Part shown: one piece after another, positions 38,640 through 50,639 of the stretch | How the letters are laid out: each line of letters begins with the position of its first letter | Position numbering within the stretch: position 1 is the stretch's first letter | NCBI GenBank assembly: GCA_963277665.1 | Contig: OY728166.1 | Span: 547,333,219-547,397,218, forward strand | Direction of reading: 5' to 3' | From: Viscum album | Lineage: Eukaryota; Streptophyta; Magnoliopsida; Santalales; Viscaceae | Length of the DNA stretch: 64,000 bases | Translations under genes and position numbers: made by a program | The notes under the pieces: generated by a model | The model's input: the letters and a program-made list of their open reading frames with translations, nothing else | What the model was told of the DNA's origin: nothing | The model's database searches: none

Positions 38640-39760
38640 GAAATTATTTTATTGAATCAGAACATCAGTGATGATTTTACCATTATGTGTTTGTATAAGA
38701 AACATATTTAGGGAGGTATAATTAATTTTAATATTCTCACATAATTTAAGAATCTTTTAAACCAACAATATATACTAATTCTACTATGGGAAATCCTGAA
38801 AAATAGACTTCTTAGGCATGATCAACTATATGGTGTTGGAATTTATATGGCTTTATCATTTCATCTTTTTATGGGTGATGTGGATTTTTATAAACATGTA
38901 TTTCATGACAAGCCCATAATTTTATTATTTTGGGACGAAATTCAAGGAAATTTTTGCATCTACATTGATGATATATATATTTTGGAGAATATGATAATTT
39001 TTATTATAGATTCTAGAAATAGTAAGAAGGTTTACAATCTAATAATAGAATCAATATGATCTATGATATCTTCACTTGGATATTTAGGAATGAAAATATG
39101 TTTGATAATCAAAAATCTATTATTCATGAAGGGAGAATAAATATTCAAAAGGAAATCTTCTATACATCTAGTACATAGACTGGTTCAATGATAAATTGTT
39201 TTTTGATCATTATATTCTATGAATTGATGTTATACATGTAAGGAAATGAATAAATTATGTTCTGAAATTAATTTTTGGATTCATATTATTAGTAATTTGA
39301 TTAAGGTGAATGTTTATGTAACAAAGTGAACTAGATCCATTACTTGTTGGTGGGAACCTCTACACCCATCTTGGTTTTGTGAAATGATGCTTCTCACATT
39401 ATATTTGAAGTACGACCTTGTATATGGCCGAGATGATGGAGTTGTGATGTTCTTTAAAACATGACGGTCATCGTAATAGTATTCATTTATTAGTTGAATA
39501 TTATACAGATAACATTGTTAATTATATTAGATCATGTACATTGAATATAACATGGATATTTATACCTCAATAAACTGAATCTATTCAGGTCATTTTTCCA
39601 CACAATTTGATGAATTTACTTGCATTCAGGGAAACTATCTAAATTGAAAAATATTTTTCCGTAAGGGAGATTCTATAGATAAGAATATTATGGTCCTTCC
39701 ATATTCCATGATATTTCTCATTACTGATTGATGATGATATGTGGGGTTTTACTCGTTACT
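38640..39760 (+). pseudogene. LINE fragment 2: L1-type reverse transcriptase, second copy
   Basis: A second catalytic region follows the first in the same direction, so this is another copy. LLRHDQLYGVGI precedes LSFHLFMGDVDFYKHVF (38,847-38,900), matching HGVKIxxxxxxISHLFFADDxxxF; the first catalytic Asp is Gly. Then LDEIQ-like text, CIYIDDIYIL (INxxKSxIxF block) and SSLGYLGMKI near 39,068-39,098 (LPxxYLGxPI block) follow in order. From about 39,230 CKEMNKLCSEINFW matches the CKExxxxxxxFxW block. No poly-A tail was identified. Confidence 0.7.
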
Positions 39761-42700
39761 AAATACATAAAAGCCTTTTATAATTCTGGAGTATTTTATT
39801 TTATAATTCAATATGTTTTTGGGATTGGATTCCTCAAGTTACAGATTTTTTTTGTAAATATGAATTTCTATTTATATATATGTGTTATATTTTTTTAATA
39901 ATAAAATACAATATTTATGAACAAAAATATTATATATTTTTTTGAATCTATAATATACGATTTTATCATTAATCTCTAATATTATGTGAATGTATTCTTT
40001 TAAAATGGTTATATTTCTACAGTGGATACTTTTTGTGATGAGATTATTTTTAAATTAAAAAAATAAATTTATATTAATAATGATCTATTAATTTAGATCA
40101 TATCATTAATTATAGTTTGGTTATAATAATCATACCTATATTGAATTACTATGTTGATTGGATTTCATATAATCCCCCTAGTAGGATGGTACAATTTAAT
40201 TGAATTACATATTTGAATAATATATTTTATCAGTCCAAATTTAGTGTTTTTTGAAATATTTTCATGAAAAACCCCTATATATTATGGAAAGTAAAACCAC
40301 TATATTCAAAATATTTAGTGGATAAAATGATTAGTGGAATATTGAAATCATAATAATATGATAATATTCCCATTATCCTGAACTAAATAAAAAGTGAACA
40401 ATCCTCCAAATTGTTTCCATAATGTGGACCCACATAATCATTTCACCACACTTGTATGATCTTACATGCCTACAATCCATCATCATACAACCCATACATC
40501 TCCACTATCTCACATTTGACCAAACAATACACTGACCATGATTCTACTTGCTGACCCATCAAGCACCCGGTTGGAGACGAGATGCATCATGGTCACCTCT
40601 TAACAGCATGATGACTATACTCCCATATTGACGATGCTTCCATGGAGATTAATTATCCAAATTTTCATGTCAATTTAAATTTTCCTAATCACTAATTTAA
40701 ATAGGATATTTTTATGTACATTATTTAAAATCTATTAGTTTTATTGTAAAAAATATATATCTAAAAATAATGTTATTTTTATATTAAAAAATAATTTTTT
40801 AATTCACAAATAATGGATGTCACATCCTATTTTTTTGTTTCATTGAAATATATCATTTCAATCATCATAGTGGAATGTTTAATAAATAAATATATTACAA
40901 ATTAGGGTATCTTTAGTTGTTTTTTTCCATGGAACATGAATTGTGAAATATTTACATTTTTATAGATGTTTTTTATAATAATTTTTAGGTATCAATGTTC
41001 GTGATATGTTAGTGATGAGAATGTGCTATATGGTTACATTGTAGAATATGATCAAATTATTTATTTCTATATTGGACTTATATATTTTATATCTGATTAT
41101 AGATATACATACATGTTTTTATTTGTAAAATTTTTATTTTAATTTTACTTCTTAGTTAGATATTATTCATTCAGTAAATGAATCATTATTTTCAAATTAT
41201 TTTTTATTGTGGGATTAGTCTAATATATGCACAAGAACATATATATTTATAGTTGAAATTCATTGACTATAATTTTTCATTAAATGGTATGAATGAATTT
41301 TTGAAATATTTACTAGATTCCCTTATTGTTAGTTGCATCCTATGGTGGCCAGGGATGAGCTTTAGGCCTCATGAAGAACCATCTCCGGAAAAGAGTTTAC
41401 AGATTTAGGGATAGATCAGAATAAAATTTCAAAATATCAATGTTAAAATATGTATCTTATGATAACCATTATTGATAAATGACATTGTTAAAGAAACATA
41501 TTACTAATGTTGTAATAATATTTTTTTATATTTATTTATAATTAAATCAAAATATTCCTAGGTAATTAGGGAAGTGTATTTTTGATTGTAAATTTATGTA
41601 ATTTTTTATGTTTTATAATTATTTATATTATTTTTCAATATTTTTATAATATCTTTAATGTTAATTTTATGAAATATGAAAAATTGGAATTAAAATGGGA
41701 AATTTTATATGTTGTATTCTCTTGGTGCATATGACTATGAACAATAAATTTGACTATATAAATAATTAATTGTTATTCATTGTTCAATTTGTGGTTAGAT
41801 GTTTGGTATGGAAACCATATATCTTAAACATACACTATTTGAGTCATATTGTTTCATTTTTATATTTTTGTATTACAGATACCCTCATTATGAAACAGAT
41901 TCTTATTTTTTAGAGATTTATATATAACAATGATATATTTATAATTTATTCATCGATCTTTTGAAATTTGGTGATGTTATTTTTAGACACATAAATTGAT
42001 ATATATAAAGTAATAGATTTTTTTATGTTTTACATTCTTTTAAAATAAATAAATATATTTTATAATAAAATTAAACATTGTTCTTATGATAATAGTATTA
42101 AAACCCCATGAGTGATTTATAAAAATAATTCTATAAGAAATACTCACATTGATCCGAATAGAGTAGATGTAGTTATCCCAACTATCTAATATTTAAGTAG
42201 ATGATTTATTTATAACCTACCATGATTTATATATTTTCTATGAGATTTTAGAAATGAATAGTTTTCATACATCCCGATGTAATAGATAATGTCATTGATT
42301 AGAGGAATGTATTGAAAAGATAGAGAGGATAATTCATTTCAATGAAACTCTATTGTCATCTGATGTAATTTTTTTATTAATGGTCAGATTATTGAGGTTC
42401 AAATGATGGGAATATATATTTTATAAAATTATTAATGATTATTAATCATTGAAACAATTTAATAATTTGTTCACTCAAAATTATTATTATAAAAAAAATT
42501 ATTTTCAAACTATTAGAATGTTTTTTAAAATTTAGTAGGATAGTGGGGACATTATATTGTATACTACCAAATTTTAAACAAAAATTGTTTTGAAACATTA
42601 AATAATTATTACTTTAAATATCAATGTATAAAAATATTTTTTACAGAAATTAGATCCATGGTTTTTTTATTCAACGATAAATCGTTTAAATGAATGGTAG

Positions 42701-43427
42701 ACATAGTTGTCTTGTTCGAGATTTACATGATAGGACAAACTAAAATCGATATAAATTATTTATTTAGTCAAAGTGGTGGAAATTATCTCAGTATAATGAA
42801 AACATGAATGAATTAAATTATCATCAGTAAATAATTGTTATTATAAGGGAAAATATCATTTCAAATCCATTATTCGTATATGAATACATTAAATATTTTT
42901 TTTCTAATATGGAATGAAAATATTCACTAACATCATATTCTGGGAATAAATAAGTGTTTTTGGATCTATGAAAATAAGGAATAATAAGATATAATATGAT
43001 TATTATAATATTATTGTTTCTTATATTAGTAATAAATATAATAAAGAGAATTTTCTACATTGAAAAACTAGTGTCAACATGTTTTTCAAATTTGGGGGAA
43101 ATGTTAAGGAATCTAGAATATAGGTTACTATTTTTTATATATATTTATCATACTAATTTTGAAACTACACATGTAATAGTATTTTTTACAATTCATATTT
43201 TCATATATATAAATATTTTCTTCTTTTATTTAATTAAATCATTAATTTTTTCCATCATGAATATTATACTTATATATAATTTAGAATGAGACAATGTGTC
43301 ATGATATACCACCACCAAAAACCCCTCATTTGTATACATTAGAGAATATAGTGGTTGATTAAGCCTACCTATAATATGACATAATGTGGAGACTAGTATA
43401 ATAGATATAAAAATAACTATATGGACG
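39761..43427. other. AT-rich sequence with one GC-richer island
   Basis: No gene seen. A stretch at about 40,380-40,640 is clearly richer in G and C than its surroundings and has no legible protein or RNA. A frame at 42,996-43,289 is hydrophobic only because of its A/T-rich codons and is not taken as a gene. Confidence 0.55.
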
Positions 43428-43432
43428 AAATT
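43428..43432. repeat. Target-site duplication, left copy (AAATT), element B
   Basis: AAATT immediately before the left LTR is repeated exactly right after the right LTR at 55,612-55,616. Five bases is the normal length for Ty3/gypsy integration. Confidence 0.9.
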
Positions 43433-46400
43433 TATAAGGACCCGGCCTTAAACATTACAAAATATTGAATTAAATTAATAATTTACATTGAGGATATTTT
43501 CAGGTTTAGAGTTTTAGAGAAATAAGACATAACAATTACATCTCAAAACATTAAAAGGTAGACATATCTACATTGTTTCCATTTTTCAAATAAAATAAAA
43601 ACTATTAAAAAAAGAGTCATATAGACAGCATGACTTTTCCTGGATCCCATCCTTTCCCTTATTCATCTTTAAGTTCTCTGAAAACATATCAAAAATTTGG
43701 ATGAGAATAAAAAGCACAGTAAGGGTTATAAAACAAAAAATGGAAACATTTGTTAATAAATACATAAAAACATGAACTCTATTACTTACCTCATGAAATC
43801 ATCATATTTATGAATGACACATATAAATCATAAATCATAAAGGTAACTTGTGGCATCCATATCATACTTACATTGTAGCTATCACTGGTACATAGAGAGT
43901 AACATTGGAATACTCATCATAGTATATTCCCTAAATCTCTTAGGAAAAACATTCACGTTTACCTCCTTCATGTTACCCAATGCATTGGAGAGCAATATCG
44001 GGCTCAAGTGACCTAGGTTTGTCATGGAACCACACATATACATAAATAATTCCCACGAACAATAACATGGTCATAACACATAACATAAGCATAATGTAAA
44101 GATAACAATTCCACATTGCAATAATAAAATATATTTTCAAGATAGTAAAATAATAAATCCATTGTCAAAAACATTTTCAATACCAAAATACATAAAAAGA
44201 GTATATGGTATTTATTCTTCCTTTTAAAAACATTTCGTCTTGTTAAGGAATCCAATGATTAAAAAATACTCGCGGTGGCAGAAAGGTCATTGTCACCAAA
44301 TATGTAAAAAAACATTCCATTTTGTCATTTAGTAAAACACTTCATATAAAAAGATTCCCTTTGAATAAAATGGAAATTAAAATGGGTTTATACGCCATAT
44401 AAAATAAATCAGTGTGTAACATTAAAAATGACTCAATGAAAGGAGATTGAGACGAAGTCCCTTACCACGCGTCTGACTTGACTCGATCGTTATTTAATAT
44501 TCTGAATAATAAACTAAAGGTAATTTATTTTTGCTTATAACAATTTTCACATTTATTCTTCCTTTTATATCACTTATAACCATGTTATAAACATTATGCA
44601 ATCATTTATGTTAAGAACGTTCATTTTGACGATATTTGGTACTTGATTAAAAATGAACACCTTATATTTACAAGTTGTCCATGTGGTCAAAGGATCATTA
44701 TATCGAGAATGATATTCATGAATTCTATATCATATATATCAGATATATATATTATATACATGTTTTTATAATAGTACATAACATTTAGAGGTATGAAATT
44801 AAATGCACCGATCATATAGACGGTAAGTCGTACGTACGCATGAACGCTACTTTCATTTCTATTTCTTATTTTAATGAAAAAAACATTATTATATATAGGT
44901 ATATTATAATTCCAGTATAATATCATATATAATATCATTAACTCCATCCTTTATACATACCACATAAGTCATTAACAAATCAAATCACTTTGAGGGGGCG
45001 GTAGTCCGCACTTCCTCAAATGAGATTATCGTATTTACCCACTATGGAAACCATAAAGGCTTGATATAATTGGGACTTACATAAGGATAAGGAAATAATA
45101 AACATAATATATATCATATATAAATACAGTGCCATCATAATGGCCACCATGAGGCGGGAATATGTAATTGAACAATCATCGTTTCGTGAGGCCTTCGATT
45201 TCTATCCACAGAAACATTATGTTCATCATCCATTAGATGGAGGTGTGTGTAATTTTAGTTCAAATAATTCTCATAAAAAAAACCTAGTATATTGAGGATA
45301 CCAGTGTTGTTGTAAAATAAAGGAAAAAAATAGTTTAGGGGTTGGAGAAGTAAAATAAAAGAAAACAATTTAAGAGAAACTATTACATTTTATTTGGGTA
45401 ACACCCTTTGGTTTGAACCAAAGGACTTCTTGAAGAGCTTTATGACTAAGGTAAGGCTTCTATGGGGAGGAGAGGGAAGTTCATAGCCTAATTGGGCAGA
45501 GGTTGGATGAGCCAAATGTCTTGAGAGGTGTGAGGAATTGGTTAGAAGTGGTCTACTTTTATAGGGGGGGGGGGAGGGGCTCTTTATGAAAGTGTGAAAC
45601 TATTATTTTATTTTATAATGATATTCGGTTTATTATGAACCAAAAACCATTATATTCTAAGATAAGATGATTCATGGTAGAAATAAAATCATCCTATTAA
45701 TATTGGAAATGTTTTGGATAAAATTTTAATCATTATAATCATATTTATTAAAATCATTTATTAATGAGGTAAATACTGCATTGTTATTGTGTAAACAATA
45801 ATTTAATTTATTCTATGTCTAAAAATTATAAAAAAATAATATCATGTATTAAATAATTTTATCTTTCCATTTAATTTTATAGTCTAAAATAGGACTTATA
45901 TAACACCATATAAAAATTAATGTACTAAAATATTTTTGTTATTGTCAATTTTTCCTTTAAATTAAATTATTTAATACAAAGTGTCATTATCATTCATAAG
46001 TGGGACCATGGGGTCCTAAAATCGACCCAAGGATTCCCATGGTCGTCCAATACTCAAATAATATGTTTAGAACAATTTGTAAGGTAATTTTGAATTATTA
46101 TAATATTCTTTTAACCATGAATTACCCTATTTACCATTAACCACGGTAAATAAAATTCAAAAGTTTCTATTCTCCAAAAATTATTTTCTTCTTATTTAAC
46201 AAAATATTACTTCTTCATAACAACCATGTATCTCGGATTTTCGAAATTAAATTCACAGAAGTGTTAAAATTTCATATAAATGAAAAATTCTGTTTTTTAA
46301 CTTCCACTAAGTGGTGTCACTATTCATCAAAAATTGAAGTTTTTCAGAAAAATACCAAAAATTCAGCCTAAGAATTATTTGATATTCCGAATTCAAAATT

Positions 46401-47183
46401 GATGTATATATTTTCAAATTTAAAACATAGAACTGGCATTAATTAATTTAAAAATTAATTCCTGTTGTTAAAACAAATAGCGTGTTTTTAAGAAACAATA
46501 ACTATCAAAAGATTGATACTTGTTTATGTCCAATTTCAAAGTTAAATTAATTCCAATGACCAAAATTGGATTAAATGGTAAAAATATATTTCAATTTCAC
46601 ATTAAAACCAATTAAAAAGATAATCTAACCATATGAATAAATTATTTTAAAAGGCACTTCTGAATTAAAATATAGTATTTTTCACTCTTAATTAAAAATT
46701 AAACTTTTTCATAAAAATACCAAAAAATTAACCAAAGTAAAATACGATGTCCCCATTATAATGAAGGATTATATTTGGTCAATTATAATGTATTAAAGTG
46801 AACAAAACTATATTGAAGAGGGTTCTCCATTAAAAGGCGGTAAATCGGCCTTTTAATGTAAATTATGCTTAAAATTATATTCATTCATATTTTAAGCCTA
46901 TAATTTTTTATTGGATAAATGTAAATACATTTAACAATCATGTATAATCATATTGCGGTTAGTTTCATTCATCCCTGCCAATACAACGGCTAGGAGTGAA
47001 CTACAATTTGAAATTATAATATTATATTATTAGTGTGCGACCTATGATTCCAAAGAAACTCGTTATTGCGTATTGGGTACGCTATCGAACAATGCAACCC
47101 CTTTAAAGTAAAATTAATATTTAATTAAAAAATATTAATAAATACGAAATATGTCTTATTCTTCATTTACCTAGGGTGTTACA
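43433..47183 (-). repeat. Element B left LTR (3' LTR, 3,751 bp)
   Basis: On the coding strand it starts TGTAACACCCTAGG (47,183), the classic start of this plant LTR type, and ends ...CCGGGTCCTTATA; the final CA of the canonical end has decayed to TA in this copy. It differs from the right LTR at 11 of the first 113 coding-strand bases. A run of 11 G on the plus strand lies at 45,564-45,574. Confidence 0.93.
45556..45564 (-). promoter_or_regulatory. Probable TATA box in element B left LTR
   Basis: CTATAAAAG on the coding strand, about 1.6 kb from the LTR start, is followed by C/T-rich text free of long A runs, as around plant Pol II starts. The right LTR has the same element (TTATAAAAGG at 53,984-53,994). 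It would set U3 at about 1.65 kb and leave about 2.1 kb of R and U5. Confidence 0.5.
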
Positions 47184-47198
47184 TCTTTCCCCCCCTTT
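47184..47198 (-). other. Polypurine tract, element B
   Basis: Fifteen pyrimidines on the plus strand (TCTTTCCCCCCCTTT), purines on the coding strand, end exactly at the LTR start. It serves as plus-strand primer in reverse transcription. It follows the polyprotein tail EDAISKGG in the coding direction. Confidence 0.9.
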
Positions 47199-47199
47199 G

Positions 47200-47580
47200 G
47201 AAATTGCATCCTCGCAATTTTTATTCACTCATCAAAATAAGTGGGGATATTTTTCCCTCATAGCATTTTCATATTCCGATGTTGCCTCCTAAACAATATG
47301 GTTTTCTCACAAAACCATTAACTGGTGAATTACCTTATTCCACAACACATTCTCACTACAGTCAAGAGTTTGGACTTGTTGTTCATCATAAGAGATATTC
47401 TCTTCCAACTGAACTACCTCAGGGTTCAAAACATGAGATGGATCTGGCATATACATTCTTAACATCAAAACATGAAAAAAATTGTGTACCTGGGATAAAA
47501 TTTGGGGTAAAGCCACTCTGTACACAACTGATCCATCTTATTCAAGAATTTCATAAGGTCCAATGAACCATAGACTCAAC
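47200..47580 (-). pseudogene. Element B: polyprotein C-terminal tail
   Basis: On the minus strand ALPQILSQVHNFFHVLMLRMY leads to MPDPSHVLNPEVVQLEENI, SYDEQQVQTLD and NKVIHQLMV, then after a frameshift EYENAMREKYPHLF (47,235-47,276). This is the usual end of Tekay/Del-like polyproteins, where a chromodomain-related segment follows integrase and is thought to guide insertion into heterochromatin. Preservation is good apart from the shift near 47,300 and a stop after HLF. Confidence 0.88.
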
Positions 47581-47849
47581 TTTCCCTTCTTACCAAAACA
47601 CATCACACTTTTCCTGGGAGAAACATTGAGAAATACATGACCACCGACCTCGAAGGAATGATCCTTCATCCGGTTATCTGCATAACTTTTCTATCTGCTT
47701 TAGGCTATTCTCATGTGCTTCTGAAACAACTGAACTTTCTACACCATCTCTTCTACCAATTCTGGTCCCATCATCTTCCATTCACCTACTTAATCCCAGA
47801 ATACTGGTGTTCGACAATGATTTCTATATAATGCCTCAAATGGAGCCAT

Positions 47850-48490
47850 CTATATACTGGAATGAAAGATTTTATTATAATAAAATTCAACCAATGAAAG
47901 GTGTTGGTCCCAACTTCTCTGATAATCCATCAAGAAAAAACGTAGCATATCCTCTAAGGTTTGAATTGTTCGTTTTGACTGCCAATCTGATTGAGGATGA
48001 AAATCTTTACGAAAATTTAATGCAGTACCCAATGACTTTCGAAGGACCTTCCAAATGTTAGAAGTGATCCTGGGATCACAATCAGATTCAAAGGATATGG
48101 GAACAACATGAAACATGACTATCTCTTTAACATAAAACCAACCATACCGATCTAGAGACAAAGTATCTGTAATAGGAAGGAAGTGAGCATATTTAGTCAA
48201 TCAGTAAACTATAACCCATATTGCATTATTACCTCGAGATGTCTTTTGTAATCCCACAACAAAGTCCATGGATATATTTTCCCATTTACACTCTCACACC
48301 GGTAAAGGATGAATCATTTCTTTTCTGTAACCATCACTCGGCCTTATCTTGCTGACAAGTCAAACACTTCAAAATAAAATCAGCAATATCTCTTTCCATT
48401 CCATCCCACCAGAAATACTCTTGAAGATCTCTGTACATCTTAGTACTGCCAGGATGAACTAAAAACGGTGAACTATGAGCTTCACATACC
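47850..48490 (-). pseudogene. Element B: integrase
   Basis: The HHCC zinc finger is complete: AHSSPFLVHPGSTKMYRDL gives the two His and FILKCLTCQQDKA the two Cys (about 48,345-48,480). The core shows SMDFVVGLQKTSRG with the first catalytic Asp, then SDCDPRITS with the second. The third catalytic residue is lost: the block WQSKRTIQTLEDMLR has Lys (codon 47,973-47,975) where Glu is invariant. A stop replaces an Arg in the IVxRLTK stretch, and a break lies in the linker after the finger. It would have joined cDNA ends to chromosomal DNA in the nucleus; this copy cannot. Confidence 0.92.
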
Positions 48491-48674
48491 AACTCATTCT
48501 TAAACTAGGAATCACAAGGAACACAAAATCTCTTTCCAAATCTCAAAACACAATCATTATCAACGTTGAAATCAGGTAACATACCCTTCTGAACAAACTC
48601 TACCTTTTTTTCAACTCACTGTCTTCTTTCTGCACATTCTTAATTCTATATGATAGAGATTATTTCGCTGACAC

Positions 48675-49350
48675 CTAAAACAAAATAGAAGAATTTCCTA
48701 CAACAACAACATCCATTACAAAGTTCATCAAATCAAAAACCAAAGGATCTCGTTCCAAATCTAACATGGTTAATGAAGAATTACAATTTCGACTCAAAGC
48801 ATCAACCACTTTAGTTTCTTTCCCCGAATGATAAATGATCATGCAATCATAATCCCTGATTAATTCCCACCATCTCCTCTGTCTCATATTCAATTCTTTC
48901 TGAGTGAATATATATACTTCAAACTTTTGTGATCAGTATATATTTCACACATCACTCTATAAAAATGATGCCTCAAAATTACTAAAGAAAAAAACAAAAT
49001 CAGCTAATTCCAAATCATGTGTTGGGTAATTTAACTCATGTGGTTTCAACGGACATGAAGAATAATAAATTACCGGATCATTTTTCATTAAGAAACAACC
49101 CAGTCCATTCAATGAAGCATCACTATAAATAACAAACTCACCATTTCTGTAAGGTAGTTCCAAAACTAGAGTATTCACCAATATTCTTTTTAATTTTTAA
49201 AAACAATCATCACAATCTTTTGTCCAGATGAACTTAACACCTTTTCGAGTTAACATAGTCATTGGACTAGATAACCGTGAAAAATTTTCAACAAAGCTCC
49301 GGTATAAACCATCCAAACCAAGAAAACTACGAATATCAGTTATATTTGTG
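48675..49350 (-). pseudogene. Element B: RT connection and RNase H
   Basis: The connection has DIRSFLGLDGLYRSFVENFS, then LTRKGVKFIWTKDCDDCF, then a stop, then LKRILVNTLVLELPYRNGEFV. RNase H follows with VIYSDASLNGLGCFLM, where YSDAS carries the first catalytic Asp, and HELNYPTHDLELADFVF, where the Glu is catalytic (49,181-48,957). After a break the domain ends with [17 protein letters not shown] text; the later DALSRN block is seen at 48,775-48,790 ([12 protein letters not shown]), a conserved end point of this domain in Ty3/gypsy. Confidence 0.92.
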
Positions 49351-49439
49351 GGTCATGGCCATTCTTCAACAAATATTGTTTTAGCAGGATCAATAGTTAT
49401 GCCATTTTTTAAACACTGTGACCATGGAAAGAAATTTGT

Positions 49440-50130
49440 TGTAACCAAATCTGACACTTGCTTAATTTCCCAAATAATTTCTTTTGTTTTACGGTTTGAA
49501 TGATAACCCTTAAATGACTATCATGTTCCTTTTTACTTTTGGAATAAACCAGAATATCATCAATGAACACAACCACAAACTTATCCATGAACTCACGGAT
49601 AATTTCTATTCACATGATCCATGAATACAACAGGTGCAATGGTTAACCCAAAATGCATAACTACAAATTCAAAATGTCCATATCTAGTACAAAACGTAGT
49701 CTTTGGAACATCTTCTTCCTTTACATTCAACTGATGGTACCCCAACCTCAAGTCAATCTTCGAAAAATACTGAGATACCTAGAGATGATCAAACAAATCA
49801 TCGATATGAGGAAAATGATACTTATTCTTAACAGTGATGTTATTCACTGCTCTATAATCAATGAAAAGTCTCATTGAACCATCTGTCTTTTTAACAATCA
49901 AGACAGGAGCACCCCATGGTGACATGCTAGGCCGAATGAAACCTTTATCTAATAACTCCTGCAATTGATTCTTTAACTCTAAAAGTTCAATTTGAGCCAT
50001 TCGATAAGGGGGTTTTAAAATTGGCTTAGCATCAGGAACTAAGTAAACAATAAAATCAACATCTCCATCAGGTATAATACCAGGAAACTCATCAGGGAAA
50101 AAATTAAAGTACTCCTTTACCAATGGAACG
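49440..50130 (-). pseudogene. Element B: reverse transcriptase
   Basis: The start is strongly conserved: [21 protein letters not shown] leads to [40 protein letters not shown] and [20 protein letters not shown] (50,123-49,779). After a stop the palm continues [15 protein letters not shown] (first catalytic Asp in KIDL), then [16 protein letters not shown] frameshift near 49,600 follows, and in the new frame the catalytic box FIDDILVYS is intact (FIDD at 49,556-49,567). All three catalytic Asp codons are thus still present, though not in one frame. Confidence 0.93.
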
Positions 50131-50147
50131 TCATTAATTTGAACAAT

Positions 50148-50600
50148 TTATTTGTTTTCAACAATACGATCAAGGTAACATTCATTTCCATATTTTACTA
50201 CATTCTCAGCTTCCTGATATTTTATCAACAGCAAGGGATCATTTTTGTATACAAACTGAAAATCATTCTTAAAAGAAATATCTCTATCTCTGTAATCAAT
50301 CTTATCATGATAAACAGAATGCCAAACCAAGAAAAAAATAACATCAAACTCTACTAGAGGAAAAATAATAAGGTTTGCAGGTAGATTCTTTCCGCACACA
50401 ATGAAAAGAATGTTCTTATGTTTTCTTTTTGTCTCAAAATTTCCTCTTGGTGTTTTTACCATATGTTCTGTATTCATATCATGAGTAGGAATTCCAAATT
50501 TACTAGAATACTTCTCAAAAATGAATGATTCTGTAGAACCCTAATCAAACAACACATTAGCACAATCTGAACAAACAAACAGTGTACCTGATACAACTTA
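50148..50600 (-). pseudogene. Element B: protease
   Basis: GTLFVCSDCANVLFD is followed by a stop and then GSTESFIF. The family active site is D-S/T-G: here Asp (50,544-50,546) and Gly (50,538-50,540) remain but the middle codon is TAG (50,541-50,543), so the polyprotein would end within the protease active site. The region downstream to 50,148 reads open and shows VEFDVIFFLVWHSVYHDKIDYRDR, matching the FDVILGMDWLxxxxAxIDC block of plant Ty3 proteases. It would have cut the polyprotein in the particle. Confidence 0.92.
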
Positions 50601-50639
50601 ATTTGATGGCCCTACATCTACTGAAGTAGTTGCAAAGGA

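Noticed and set aside
42996..43289. Hydrophobic 97-codon frame, possible membrane protein
   Set aside because: Its Ile/Phe/Leu/Tyr richness follows from A/T-rich sequence; no family motif, no neighbour context.
45564..45574. Run of 11 G as a possible quadruplex or regulatory site
   Set aside because: The right LTR has only a broken run here, so it is probably simple expansion or slippage.
47279..47831. Plus-strand open frames inside element B
   Set aside because: They mirror the conserved integrase tail on the minus strand.
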